Assembly (NCBI GenBank): GCA_023014485.1
Contig: JAJOZX010000938.1
Coordinates: 304,001-368,000, forward strand
From: Bathynomus jamesi
Lineage: Eukaryota > Arthropoda > Malacostraca > Isopoda > Cirolanidae
DNA: 64,000 nt
Reading direction: 5' to 3'
Part shown: positions 10,951 through 21,946 of the stretch, one piece after another
How positions within the stretch are numbered: position 1 is the first letter of the stretch
Layout of the letters: each line of letters opens with the position of its first letter
Made by a program: the position numbers and the translations under genes
The notes under the pieces: model-generated
Told to the model about the DNA's origin: nothing
Databases searched by the model: none
What the model saw: the letters and a program-made list of their open reading frames with translations, nothing else

Positions 10951-11400
10951 TAGGGGGAGGGCATGTGAGTAGTATGCCCGCAAAATGGACGAGTGCAATG
11001 CAATTGCAAATGCTGCATAATGTTGCAAGAGTGCCACCCCACCCCCTTTGTTGTAACCCCACCATTTTTGTTGCACCCCCACCCCCTTGTTGCAAGGTAC
11101 CCCCAAAATGAGGTTGCAAGAGCAAAAAGGGGTATGCAACTCGGAGGAGGAGTTATCCCCCAAGCTGCAATGAACCTCCCAAAGGGGTATACCTAACCTA
11201 AGACAGAGGTGTTCGCCTGGCAGGAGACAAGAGCATACTAAGACTTCAGCCGAGCTGCCGTTGTCTTATAGGGCCCCTAATCAGCCAGTTGGCTTAATCA
11301 GCCAGTGCCTCCAGGAATCATCAGCGAGTTGGCTTAATCAGGCAGTGCCTCCGGGCACCATCAGCCAGTTGGCACAGTGTACACACCAATCTATACTCTT
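10951..11400 (-). repeat. G/C-rich repeat (inverted relative to 51340-52110)
   Basis: It contains runs such as GCCACCCCACCCCC and TTGTTGCACCCCCACCCC, a GGGGTATACCTAACCTAAG block, a CTTATAGGG block, and a short array based on CAGCCAGTTGGCTTAATCAG (11277-11370). The reverse complement of all these blocks, in the same order, is found at 51340-52110, including the AATGGACGAGTGCAATGCAATT end motif, which also recurs at 53165-53270. Position beside penton relics suggests a Polinton subterminal or regulatory region. This is an inference. Confidence 0.7.
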
Positions 11401-11449
11401 TATGTGCGTCAGTTTGTTTCTTTTGCGATTAAGGAGGAAATAGTTGAAT

Positions 11450-12357
11450 AAAACGCAGTGTACGTGAGGTAACGGAAAGACTTGCAACGCTTGATGAGGG
11501 CAGGGGTAGGGCTACGGTTGACGAAAGCCGAACCAATACTAACGTTGAAGACGTTAGTAATTTGAAGGGTGAGGTGCGTAACCTAGTTTCTAGTTTAGGT
11601 AGCTTATCGGGAAGGTTGGATAGAGTTGAGGAAGGGGTTAAGGTTGGTCCGAGATTAGTAGATGGGGAGGGATTTAGAGAAGTTAAGGGTGGAGCTAGGC
11701 CGCGTACGTTAGGTGATAGGAATCCCCCCTATCGAGGTTTCGAACCCTTTCGCCCATTTGGAAAGGGACGTGAATGAGGGGGAAACTATTTTAATTGGGG
11801 ACTCTTTAGTGCGCCATATGGACACAGAGTTCGTTGAACGGCATCCAACCAAGAGGAGGAGGGTCTGTCTCCCAGGGGCCAGGGTTGACAGAGTTAGAGA
11901 CGAAGTGGATAGGATTGACGTTGCCTCCCGTCACTCGATGTTGGTGACGATGGTAGGGGCAACGACTCGTATAGGCCCGATACGAGAGTGCCTGACCTTT
12001 TGGAGAGATATAGGGGGTTAATTAGGTCCCTAAAGGCGAGGTCAGATAGGTCTTTAGTTCTAGGTATTACCCCTAGGCACGGTTTGGGTCTTAGGATTAC
12101 GTCTAAAACGATATTTTTAATACTAAATTAGAAGAGATTTGTGCTGAGGAAAATGTACCCTTCGTAAAGCTGTGGTCGAATTCAGTGATCCTAGCCTTTT
12201 TATAAAAGATGGGGTGCATTTTAATGAAATAGGTAATGCTAGGCTAGGTAGGTTAATTGACGAAAACGTACGAAAGCTGTATAGGTCGAAGCCTTCTTTA
12301 AACGTTGTGGGTCCGGGGAACGCGGGCCCGACGTGAAAAATAGTTTAAAACGCCGGC
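11450..12357 (+). pseudogene. LINE ORF1 with GDSL-type esterase domain, broken
   Basis: The first part (to 11777) is a Glu/Arg-rich, probably coiled-coil region with heptad-like leucines and valines. A frame change leads into ILIGDSLVRHM, the GDS nucleophile block of SGNH/GDSL esterases, and later DGVHFNEIGNARL, the Asp-x-x-His catalytic block. Esterase-bearing ORF1 is known in CR1-clade LINEs. Copy 1 is frameshifted at about 11965 and again before 12150, so the gene is dead here. In copy 2 the same domain is open except for one TGA. Confidence 0.78.
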
Positions 12358-12358
12358 C

Positions 12359-15137
12359 GTGGTAAAAAATAACTTAAACGTCTTTTATTGTAACGCGCGT
12401 AGTATTAGAAATAAATTAAACGAATTTAAGGCGATAATTTATTCCGGCAACTACGATATAGTTGCTATCACTGAAACGTGGTTAAATACCGTGACTCGGG
12501 ACTTGTTGGGGGAACTTGATATACCGGGTTTTAAACTCTTTACTAATGATAGGTTACATAGGATTGGTGGCGGCGTTTTGCTGTACATTCGTAATTCCCT
12601 TAGGGCTATCGAGGTTAAGATAGATTTTCCGGCAGCAATTAATGCGATATGCGTTGAAGTTAGGGCGCGTAGTATTAGTTTTAATTTTGTTGTTGTTTAT
12701 AGACCTCCCGTTCAACCCCTCGATACCGATACTAGATTTTTCACTTCTTGGTAACTTTATTGACAATCGGAATAGTATAATTGTCGGAGACTTTAACTGC
12801 CCTAATGTTAATTACGAGACTTTTACTGGTAATGAGGAGGGTTTGAGATTGATTGAGTTCATGGAAGATAATTTTTTACGACAGATGGTTACCGAACCAA
12901 CGCGCGGTGACAATATTTTAGATTTGGTGATGACGAACGGCGAAAATATAGTCGAAGGTTTAGAAGTAGGCGAGAGTTTAGGATGTAGTGATCATCAAAT
13001 TCTTAGGTTTAAGTTATTGATAGAAAACACTAAGGATAGTAACGTAATAGAAGTCCCTGATTTTCGTACGGCTAATTTTGATAGTTTTGCGGATAGGATG
13101 AGAGTAGTGGACTGGGATAACTTGTTTATGGGTAATGACACAAATTTGCATTGGGAGGCGTTTAAAGAAAGTTTTATGAATATTGAAAGGGAGTTTATTC
13201 CTCGTAGGCCCAAGCGCGCTAGAAATCATGGTAGGCTCAAGTGGTGGACTAAGGAAATAGGCGAGTTCATAAACGAGCGTAACAGAGCGTATAGACTTAA
13301 TAAGCGCAATGGCACGGCAGCTAACTTTAATAGATATATCAAGCTCAGACGCCAGGTTAAAAGATCAGTTAGGAATGCTAAGCGTAATTTAGAGATACTT
13401 AGAGCTGCGGATAGTAAACATAATCCAAAAAAGTTTTTGAATACGTCAATAATCGTAAGCCGATAAAAGATAACAGGCCCTCTTGTGGATGTTAACGGCG
13501 CTTTGGCTTCTAACGCTCAGGTAATGGCGGGTATTTTCAATAACTTTTTTGCGAGTTTTTACCGTAGAAGACGTAAATAATGTCCCCGACGTGGACGATA
13601 TCGTTCCATTTAGTAGCGAGACTATTTTGGATGAAATAACTGTTTACGAGGGTGAGATTGCGCATTATATCGATAGGCTAAAAGTTAGCAAGGCTCCAGG
13701 CCCTGACGCTTTTTATCCCAGACATTTGAAAGATTTGAAAGACGTTATTGTAGGCCCCTTAACGAAGATTTTTAATCAGTCACTCGAAACGGGGATTATT
13801 CCTGAAGACTTCAAATTAGCTAACGTCACGCCCATTTTTAAAAAAGGCGACCGCACAGTAGCTAGCAATTATAGGCCCATTAGCTTAACGTCAATTGTCG
13901 GTAAACTATTGGAATCCGTAGTTAGGGATCGTATCATCGATCACTTAGAAAGTCGAGATTTGATTAATAGTAGTCAGCATGGGTTTCGACGCCATAGATC
14001 TTGTTTAACTAATTTGTTAGAATTTTATAACGAAATAGTGCGCGAATACGATAGGCATAGAGGGCTGACGTTATTTATTTAGATTTTAAAAAGGCGTTCG
14101 ATACAGTTCCGCATAGAAGATTAATTGCGAAGGTTAAAGCGCACGGTATACGCGGTCAGGTAGCTAACTGGTTAGAGGAATGGCTTCGTGCTAGGAGACA
14201 GAGGGTCGTTGTTAATGGTAGTGAATCGGGGTGGTTGGATGTAGGTAGCGGTGTCCCACAGGGTTCAGTGTTAGGCCCATTGCTATTCGTAATTTACATT
14301 AACGACATAGATGTAGGATTGACTAGTAACGTGTCAAAATTCGCGGACGATACTAAAATAGGCGGTAAGGTTGTTAACGAGGACGATAGAAATAGGCTCC
14401 AAGACGATGTAAATAGGATTATGGAGTGGACGGATAAGTGGCAGATGCAATTTAACGTAGACAAATGTAAAGTTTTGCATATAGGTTCTCGTAACAATAA
14501 TTACACGTACACGATGGATGATAGAGAGTTAGCGAGCGTTGACGAGGAAGTAGATTTAGGCGTACGCGTATCTAAGGATTTAAAAGTTAGGAACCAGTGC
14601 CTGGAGTCTTGCGCAAAAGCTAATAGGATGTTAGGCTTCATAGCGCGTAATTTCGAATTTAAATCGAAGGATATTATATTGCCCCTTTACAAGTCCCTAG
14701 TCAGGCCTCATTTAGAATATGCCGTTCAGTTTTGGTGCCCGTATTTGCGTGAGGATATTGATAGGTTAGAAAGGGTTCAGCGTCGTGCCACGAAACTAAT
14801 TCCGTCATTGCGCAACAAGCCTTATGAAGATAGGATTAAAGAGTTAGACTTGCATTCACTGAAACTAGGAGATTAAGGGGGAGCTTATTGAAGTTTTCAA
14901 AATCGTTAATAATAACGTAAATTTTGACAAATGTTCACTTTCGATAATAGCAATACTCGTAATAACGGATTTAAGTTGCGTGGCAGACGTTTCATTACTA
15001 ATATCGCTAAAAACTTCTTTACGTTTAAAGTAATTCATAAATGGAATAATCTTCCCGCGCTCGTCGTGAACTCTACCAGCGTTAATGTGTTTAAAAACCG
15101 TCTAGATAGGCATTTTAAAAATATTAACGTTGTTTAA
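12359..15137 (+). pseudogene. LINE ORF2: APE endonuclease and reverse transcriptase, broken
   Basis: The endonuclease begins NVFYCNARSIRNKLNEF and shows ITETWL, VVYRPP, GDFNCP and a SDHQILRF end block. The RT has SKAPGPDA, ANVTPIFKKGD, SNYRPISL, SSQHGFRR, YLDFKKAFDTVPH (readable across a frameshift), GVPQGSVLGPLLF and FADDTKI. The FADD box is intact in this copy. Frame changes occur near 12745, 13440-13550, 14075 and 14875. The C-terminal part ends at 15137. ORF2 overlaps the end of ORF1 by a few bases in another frame, so translation probably relied on re-initiation. Confidence 0.88.
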
Positions 15138-15375
15138 AATAAAAAAACAATTGGCAAAAGGATCTCTGGGAGTGGTAATCGGGGATGAGTCTGTTGACGT
15201 CTAATGCCAGCTTGTGACATGCCAGCGTGTGATATCCCAGAAAAAGAAAAGTAGAGTAACACGAACTTAGTTGTAGCTTATTGAGTAAATTAACCCACTT
15301 TTTGTTATTCTTTATACTTTGCTTTCTTCTCTCCTTTATTGCATGTCTGTAACTCTCTTAATTGCATGTCTGTAG

Positions 15376-15662
15376 TTTGCATGGTATGATAGTGTTTGAG
15401 TTAAGAATGTGTTGTAAAGCATTCTTATTTTACTTCTTTCATCTTTCACGCCCTTCCAGCCTAGTGGGCTGCATCCTCTACCTCCCTATGGACTGGAGGA
15501 TCGGTCTGCAACAGTTGGAAGAATGTGTTGCTTTGAGTTAAGAATGTGTTGTTCTTGAGTTAAGAAATGTATTGCATGGTTTGTAAGCGTTCTTATTTTA
15601 CTTCTTTTCATCTTTTCCGGCAGAGTGGGCTCTACCTCCTATGGAGTAGAGGACCGTTCTGC
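15376..15662 (+). repeat. Two imperfect tandem units in the LINE 3' region
   Basis: TTGAGTTAAGAATGTGTTGT, CATTCTTATTTTACTTC, a GTGGGCT...CTACCTCC...ATGGA block and GACCGTTCTGCAA or GATCGGTCTGCAA occur twice in the same order, about 150 bases apart. The copy-2 equivalent is at about 35600-35878. Confidence 0.65.
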
Positions 15663-15904
15663 AATCTTTCCTATTCTCTCCGACTATTTTTCTGACTTGT
15701 CGGCAGTGGCCGGCGGATGATGATGGTGAGTCTTTTTTCTCTTTCTGAATGAATGTTAACCCACGAGTGATAGGTGTTGCTACTTACTTAACCCCTTATT
15801 CTCTTCTCTTAACCCCCTACTCTTTCCTTTCTCTCGGGCTAACCTTAGAGTGGATCTTAGGGTCTTTGTTAGCCTTAGCTTCTGTAGCTTCTGTAGATCT
15901 GTAG

Positions 15905-16067
15905 GTCTAAGGTGGAGTGTAAACATCTTTCCACGGTTCGTAGGGGCAGGACCCGTTATTGCAACACTCGATCATGTTGTTTATCTCTCTCTCTGCTGAC
16001 CAAAGCTTTTGTTATCTTTCCACAACAAAAATTTAATTACATGTCATAAACGATCGCCTAATCTGAA

Positions 16068-16119
<52 letters not shown>

Positions 16120-16700
16120 TATACATGGCTATATATATCATCGTTCACGTTTAAAAATGAAATCTGAAACATCTGCTGTTTTATTTCTTTATGCCTATTC
16201 TCTGATTTTCACGTACTTAACACCTCGACTCTCTCGAATACAAGATCAAAATAACAAAACGTCTCACGTCTCTCTACGAACGGTGACATTTGGCACATGC
16301 CATAAAACTTAACAACTCGCTCGATATCGTATTTTTACAGCCCACTACATTACACATCTTTCTTTTTCTAAATTTATTTATTGTATCGCGGAAATTTTAC
16401 AGCGGCTGCCTTCATGGATAATTAAACATCTTCCACTTTTATGATACGCATTTTAAATTATACTGCCCACCTCATCACACGTCTTTGTCATTCCTTCATG
16501 GGTAATTAAATATCTTCCACTTTTAAAGCATCATAAACCATAGTTTTTTCTCAACCATATGTGAATATATCTTCCAATATCACATGACATAAAAGGTTTT
16601 CACTCCCCCTCTCCCTCTCTCCCCCTCCCTCCCTCTCTCCCTCTCTCTCTCTCCCTCCCTCTCTCTCTCTCTCTCTCTCGAATAAAAGATCGAAAATCAA
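15905..16700. other. Non-coding stretch with microsatellites
   Basis: Contains (TA)n at about 16069-16113 and a long CT/CCCT-rich tract at 16603-16680. Otherwise AT-rich with no gene. The copies are near-identical again from about 15905. Confidence 0.6.
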
Positions 16701-16965
16701 ATCGTTTCGCGTCTCTCCACCAATGGGGACATCTGACACGCACCAGATTTCACGGGGCAACCAACCACATCCCTGTGGGGAGGATCCAAGGACCTCTGTT
16801 TGGTTGCTATGCAGGCCTCCGCGTCAAGTCCCGCCCAAAATTCACCGCTACCCACTAAGAAGCTAACGACTGTGTTTTGTGGGTTGGTCACAGGCCCCCT
16901 CATAAAGGGAGAATTTCGACTCAAAGCCTCAGTTCGCATTTTTCTCGCTTAGTGCTTTATGCCCC
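16701..16965 (+). promoter_or_regulatory. Core promoter of small exon A, copy 1
   Basis: CCAAT at 16721, GC-rich CCCGCCC, a TTTGTGGGTTGGT block, then CATAAAGGG at 16901 acting as a TATA box about 65 bases before the ATG at 16966. The TTTGTGGGTTGGT block and the same TATA-to-ATG spacing occur on the opposite strand upstream of the related exon at 50502-50668. Confidence 0.6.
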
Positions 16966-17141
16966 ATGAGTCAGATATCGTTGTACAATTCCCCGGATCT
17001 GATTGAGGAGAAAGACATTTGTGCCCACACGGCGCTCCACCTCTTCAATGCTATAGATCGGGGGCAGTTTTTATCTACCCAGAGTGTTACGGAAAATTGT
17101 GATGAAATGCTAGAACCGCTCAATGAAGACGCTCCTGAAAT
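16966..17141 (+). CDS. Small first exon A of an unrecognised spliced gene, copy 1
   Basis: ATG opens 58 codons: a short SLYNSPDLIEEKDI block, a hydrophobic ALHLFNAI segment, then FLSTQSVTENCDEM and an acidic end. The exon runs into AT|GTAAGT, a strong splice donor that leaves phase 2; without splicing the frame stops within the donor. Relatives lie at 18935-19104 (decayed) and 50502-50668 (minus strand). All three share YNSP-like and LSTQS-x-x-ENCDE-like blocks, and two share the donor and phase. I do not recognise the family. Its link with Polinton genes is positional. In copy 1 the downstream part is cut off by the duplication junction. Confidence 0.6.
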
Positions 17142-17404
17142 GTAAGTAACCTATAAGTGTCTAAACTAGCTTTATTCAGTGTTTTCCTACAAAGAAAAAT
17201 TAATCCTAGGGCTCTTTCTCGTTTTTAACAATATAATCTAACCATAAAAGGCGGCAATAAAAGCGTTTTCAAAAATATTTTTTATTCTCTGTTTCCATCG
17301 CGATTATAATTCCATCTCGTTTATAATTCTCAATCTAATTTCCTTTTATTCTGAATTTTTCTACAACGTAAAAATTAATCCCATTGTTTTTAATTATTGT
17401 CTTG

Positions 17405-17813
17405 ATCAGACCCCAGATTTATGCGGATCTCAGGAATCGTGCGGGTAAGCTTCAACTTCATATCCACCCCGTTCATAAGCAACTTCTCCTGGAATGTGAA
17501 GTCTGTATGCAGGCGTCCAAAACATTCATATATCTTTTTTCAAGAATTTTTAAATTTATCCTTTATCCCATTTTCATCTTTAGTGTGGTAATACCCCTCT
17601 GCGGTTAAAATGGTGTCCTTCACTTCTTTTGAAAAGTTGAGGACATTTTCCAGATAGGCTCGTAAGTGGTAGTACCCCGTTCCTGCCGAGATGTTAACCT
17701 GGTTTAAATACACTTCACACTGGCTTCAGGGTAGGCAGAGTAACTATCATCGCACTCCTTTCCATCAGAATGGGCTATACGCAATTTAGCGTACATGTGC
17801 ATGCACCCCGGTT
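17405..17813 (-). pseudogene. Hexon-like major capsid relic, copy 1, cut by the duplication junction
   Basis: The minus strand matches codons about 60-200 of the hexon-like gene at 43752-45058, with the same TGA, the same deletion and the same 3' truncation near 17405 as copy 2. The N-terminal 60 or so codons are absent because the duplicated segment ends at 17813. Confidence 0.8.
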
Positions 17814-17915
17814 TAATACCAAAACAAATTTTCATCATAATATCCAATTTTATCCTTAAATTATAAAATAAAAGCATTAATATGATTTTTAAAACAAAAT
17901 AGAAATTAAATTAGG
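17814..17915. other. Duplication junction and AT-rich sequence
   Basis: The first bases after the copy-1/copy-2 junction. AT-rich, no gene. Confidence 0.6.
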
Positions 17916-18290
17916 GGTAACTATTTCATTTTTCCTCTTTTGGTCAACTATTTTCTTTCAATACAAATTTTTCTTTAAGACACCAATATATATATATATC
18001 TCTAAACCTTATTAGAAAAAAATAATATAACTTTATAATAAAAATAGATTCTATTTCGGGGTAACTTACTCATTTTCCTCTTTTGGCTAATTATTTTGTT
18101 TGAATATAAATTTATCTTTAAGACACCAATATATCTTTAAGCCTTATTACAAAAAATATTAATATAACTTTATATTAAAAATAGATTGTATTTCGCGATT
18201 ACTATTTCATTTCTCGTCTTTCGGGGTAACTTATTAATTTTTCCTCTTTTATCCAATTATTTTGTTTCAATATAAATTTATCTTTAAAAC
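17916..18290 (+). repeat. AT-rich tandem repeat, about three units of 120-140 bp
   Basis: Each unit contains GGGGTAACT-x-ATTCATTTTTCCTCTTTT-like sequence, an AATTATTTTGTTT block, AAATTTATCTTTAAGACACC and ATATAACTTTATA...AAAATAGATT. Units begin near 17916, 18057 and 18218. The last is cut short by a (TA)n run at 18293-18325. Confidence 0.75.
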
Positions 18291-18557
18291 AAATATATAT
18301 AATATATATATATATATATATAATAATAAAACAATTGATAAATAATATTGTTTTTGGGTCTAGAAGGACGCATCGGTTCGATGGAATTTAGATTGCGACA
18401 GATCGGCGCCTGGAAGCAAAACCTACCTGTGTGATGACAGGTAAATTTCGAAAAACACCTGACATGTGTTATTTTTGTCTTAAATACACTTCGATATGCA
18501 TCAGTTTGCTTGACACCTCAGAAAAAAAATTTCATTTTCCAAACAAAACTTATCTCT

Positions 18558-18604
<47 letters not shown>

Positions 18605-18659
18605 ATGGTCCTGTTTCATTTCTGAAAGAAATCTATGGAATGGACAAGTAATATTTGAC

Positions 18660-18934
18660 ACGCCCCCAGAATTCGCTGCTCGTCCAATTACAACCCAATG
18701 GGTAGGGCATGAGAACGAGTCCAGGATCTCTGGTTGCTGGAAAGTCTCGCTTACACTTTATGGCACCACCCAAATTCACCGACGGCCAACAGGAAACTCG
18801 CGATTCGAATATTGGGGGTGGCTACAATCAGGATCACATATATAAAAGGGTATTTTCAGCTGGAACCCACAACAGTTGTTTTTCTAAACGAGTAGCTACA
18901 GAAATATCTCGTCATGGACACTTCCAGCTAGACG
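18660..18934 (+). promoter_or_regulatory. Promoter-like region of decayed exon A relative
   Basis: CGCCCCC, CCAATTACAACCCAATGG (two CCAAT boxes), CTCTGGTTGCTGG, CAAATTCACCG and then TATATAAAAGGG at 18839-18850. The order of blocks resembles 16701-16965. The TATA box lies about 90 bases before the homologous codons. Confidence 0.5.
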
Positions 18935-19104
18935 CATCAGCTTTACAGCTCCCCGCAATTGTTGGAAGACGGGGATTTCTATGCATGAACTACGCTCCAC
19001 CTTTTCGCCGCGACTGACCGGAATGATCTTCTCTCCACACAAAACGTTAATGATATCTGCAATGAGCCTCCGTTTCAACCAGCAGAAGACTCTACCCTCG
19101 AGAT
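18935..19104 (+). pseudogene. Decayed relative of small exon A
   Basis: One frame reads LYSSPQLLEDGDFYA, a TGA, then TLHLFAA, LLSTQNVNDICNE and an acidic end, matching exon A position by position. The start ATG is lost, there is one in-frame TGA, and the splice donor is altered (AGATATGAGTAA instead of AGATGTAAGT). It lies 1.8 kb downstream of exon A copy 1, in the segment between the two duplicated blocks. Confidence 0.55.
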
Positions 19105-19211
19105 ATGAGTAATTACATAATAATTTAATTCGTGATTTATTCTCAAAATATATATATATATGTGTGTCATTCGGTGCTTAACCCTTGCAAGTGTTAGTTA
19201 ATTTATAAAAG

Positions 19212-19590
19212 CCATAATAAGCGAAGAGAATGGATATCTGCCCAGGGGTTCAAGACCCGTTGTTGAAAGACGATGCGTAGTACACTCAGCTAATCTCCCT
19301 TTTGAGCACAGTTAGGCTAGTTGCTTTGTGCTTATTATTTGATCCGGTCGGCCTAATCGGCATTTTATCTTATTGTAACTCTCTCTTCCTATATACATAT
19401 GTTTATGGAAGTATATGTTAACAACCCGGTCCCGGGTTCGTTACCCGGTGCTGGCAGATGATGCGTAGCGCATCCAGCTAATCTTCATTTTGGGCCCAGT
19501 TAGGATAGTTGCTTTGTGTCTATTATTTGATCCGGGTACCCTATCCTACATTTTCTTTTATTGTAACTCCTTGTCACTCTCTCTTCCTAT
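19212..19590 (+). repeat. Two tandem SINE-like units
   Basis: Two diverged units of the repeat seen at 8187-8560 (19212-19395 and 19399-19590). Both contain GATGCGTAG, AGTTAGG-x-TAGTTGCTTTGTG, TTATTTGATCCGG and end CTCTCTCTTCCTATA. The second carries GGGTTCGTTACCCGG, a box-B-like motif. Confidence 0.6.
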
Positions 19591-19597
19591 ATATATA

Positions 19598-20636
19598 CTA
19601 CCAGTCAAAAGTTTAAGTACACCACAACAGACTCAGAGGACAAGTATATCCGAGTCACCAGTCTGCGCAACAGACGCCTCACAGCAACTGAAATCAAAGC
19701 CCAGCTGAACAACTCCAGAAGCACAACAGTTTCAACTCAACTGTTCAGAGAGGACTAAGAGAGACAGCATTAAAAGGACGAACTGCAGCAAAGAAACCAA
19801 TGCTGAGCCTCCAGAACAAAAAGAAAAGGCTAGCCTGGGCTAAAAAACACCAAAAGTGGACTGTTGAGCAGTGGAAATTTTTCCTTTGGACTGACGAATC
19901 AAAGTTCGAAATTTTTTAATCCAAACGCAGATTATTTGTGCGGCGCAAAGCGGTGTGAAAGAATGCCACAGCAGTGTGTTGTGCCAACAGTGAAGCACGG
20001 TGGAGAAAGTGTGATGGTCTGGGGATGTTTTGCAGGGGAGCAAGTCGGAGACCTCCAAAAAGTCACTGGAATACTGAACCAACATGGCTATCACAGCATT
20101 CTACAGCACCATGCCATCCCATCTGGACTGCGACTAGTTGGCCAACAGTTCATAATGCAACAAGACAACGATCCTAACCACATTTCCAAGCTGTGTCAAA
20201 ATTACCTGAAGCAGAAAGAACGCCAACGTCAGCTCACAGTTATGGAATGGCTAGCGCAGTACCCAGATCTGAACCCCATCGAGCTAGTGTGAGATAAACT
20301 GGATCGACGAGTGAAAACCAAGCAGCCATCCAGTGTTCAGAAGCTCTGGGGTCTCTTACACGAGTGCTGGCAGCAGCTTTCACCAGACTATCTTCTTTCT
20401 CTTGTTGAGCGCATGCCTCGAATTTGTTCTGCTGTAATTGCTGCCAGAGGAGGCTATTTTGATGAATCTAAAATTTAGACTTTGCTTTTGGTAAATTGTC
20501 CTGATTTATTGTTATTTAAGTTCCCATGTTTGTACTTATGAATTTGTGTCATGATAACTTAGTTAATAAATAAGAAACTAAACAAAATTTGAAATTTATG
20601 AATATTTCAGAGTGTACTTAAATTTTTGACTGATAG
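19598..20636 (+). mobile_element. Tc1-like DNA transposon, full length between TIRs
   Basis: Left end CTACCAGTCAAAAGTTTAAG at 19598 and right end with its imperfect complement finishing GATAG at 20636, each with a flanking TA. At 1039 bp it is shorter than a typical 1.3-1.7 kb Tc1, mainly because the N-terminal part of the transposase is reduced. The portion from 20212 is duplicated at 1-425. Confidence 0.9.
19639..20478 (+). pseudogene. Tc1 transposase, broken
   Basis: The reading begins in a helix-turn-helix-like RLTATEIKAQLN segment, then TDESKFE (first catalytic Asp), VKHGGESVMVWG, QQDNDPNH (second Asp) and PDLNPIE (Glu), a DD34E-type triad. The usual paired-like first DNA-binding helix is missing. 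Frame changes occur around 19755 and 19915 (a stop follows FEIF), and a TGA (20290-20292) follows PIELV. The protein cannot be made as one piece. Confidence 0.82.
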
Positions 20637-20638
20637 TA

Positions 20639-21355
20639 TATATATATATATGTATACAGTATATATATATATTAACCCCTCTTCTATGGCGTTGGTTGGT
20701 TCGAAGTCGACGGGGGTGCTGGTTAGGAGGCAGCAACGGATTTGTTACTCACAATAGTTTCTTCTATACTTCTCTCCGATTTCTTCTTACAGTGGATCGG
20801 AGGATTCTGTGCAAACTTACTAAATTATCTGACGGTTGACCGATTCTTCTTATAACGTATCGGGAAATTATTTTTTTCTACTTTATTGATTGAGTTCTCG
20901 GACGAGAGCACGGCTCGAAGGAAAAGATAAAAACTTTCTTTTACTGTAATTTACTGCTAAAATATACAGGTAATACTCAGCCTCTAAGTTAGATTAGACG
21001 TTTACAGGGGGAGAGGTTCGACCTCTTTCGACCATGGCTCAGGCCGGAATTTAAAAGTGAGGACGCCGTCGGCCTCCTCGAGGAGGGCTCCAACCTCCTC
21101 GCTAAAAGGCTGCTAACAAGGGAGTGTCTCTTATTTTACAAATACAAACATCATATAAGTCTAAATGCTGGGGGATTGCAGTTGAAGGTTAAGTTCCCCC
21201 CTTTAAACACATATCAGAATTTTGAAAGATTCCAAAATAAAACGAAAAAAAAAAATAATAATAATCGCAATATCGCCGAGTATACATTCCTAAATGGCGA
21301 CAATTTCGGAGTAGTACATTGAGTACAATCTAAGTACATTATTAAGTACATTGTA
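20639..21355. other. No gene recognised (copy of 428-1141)
   Basis: Second copy of the non-coding stretch at 428-1141. Nothing coding is visible. Confidence 0.5.
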
Positions 21356-21946
21356 AAGGGTGATCCAGAGAAATGGGACCCAAAAGAAACCCCTGTAACT
21401 CTTAAAGTATAAGTCCTTTTATAAAATCATACGCATCATTCGAAGAGGATAGTTACAAGTTTGTACAGGATTGTATAGGTTTTGACAATACAATACAAGA
21501 TAAGATACAAAACAAAATAAAGTGTTAGTTAAAACTAACCCTTCAAGATGACTGCATGGACTGTGGAACAGCTGCGTTTCATAACTGAGCAATATTATGA
21601 GCATGGAAGAAGTGTAGTTTCAGCTCAAAGATCTTTCAAGACAAATTTCAGATGTCAAAATCACCTAAGAGCTGAAACTACACTTCTTCCATGTTCGTAA
21701 TATTGCTCAGTTATGAAACGCAGCTGTCCCACAGTCCATGCAGTCATCTTGAAGGGTTAGTTTTAACTAACACTTTTATTTTGTTTTGTATCTTATCTTG
21801 TCTTGTATTGTATTGTCAAAACCTATACAATCCTGTACAAACTTGTAACTATCCTCTTTCGAATGATGCGTATGATTTTATAAAAGGACTTATACTTTAA
21901 GAGTTACAGGGGTTTCTTTTGGGTCCCATTTCTCTGGATAACCCTT
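21356..21946. mobile_element. Fold-back mariner derivative, copy 2
   Basis: Same palindrome as 1142-1735, with TA flanks and arms meeting near 21655. It differs from copy 1 by a few single-base losses in short homopolymer runs. Confidence 0.87.

Larger units (their letters stand above)
11426..15900 (+). mobile_element. CR1/L2-like non-LTR retrotransposon, copy 1
   Basis: It has two ORFs in LINE order: ORF1 with a coiled-coil-like start and a GDSL-type esterase domain, and ORF2 with an APE endonuclease and an RT. A 3' UTR contains two imperfect tandem units. The element bounds are taken from where the duplication copies begin and stop diverging in sequence (about 11429 and 15905). There is no poly(A) tail. 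Frames are broken in several places. Confidence 0.85.
1..17813 (+). repeat. 20-kb direct duplication, copy 1
   Basis: The whole stretch is repeated in the same orientation at 20212-38039, in the same order, with an offset of about 20.19-20.23 kb. Every element in it recurs: Tc1 tail, fold-back, 4.7-kb transposon with MITE, mariner, LINE and small exon. The copy ends inside a minus-strand hexon relic at 17813, after CCCCGGTT, where the sequence changes abruptly to an AT-rich tandem repeat. In copy 2 the hexon reading continues past the equivalent base. This fits a tandem duplication whose left edge lies before the window, or an assembly duplication of two haplotypes. Confidence 0.95.

Noticed and set aside
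11030..11110. Possible CRISPR-like or telomeric array in the C-rich tract, and likewise 51940-52040
   Set aside because: Units are irregular, there are no spacers, and the sequence is part of a dispersed G-rich repeat in a eukaryotic context.
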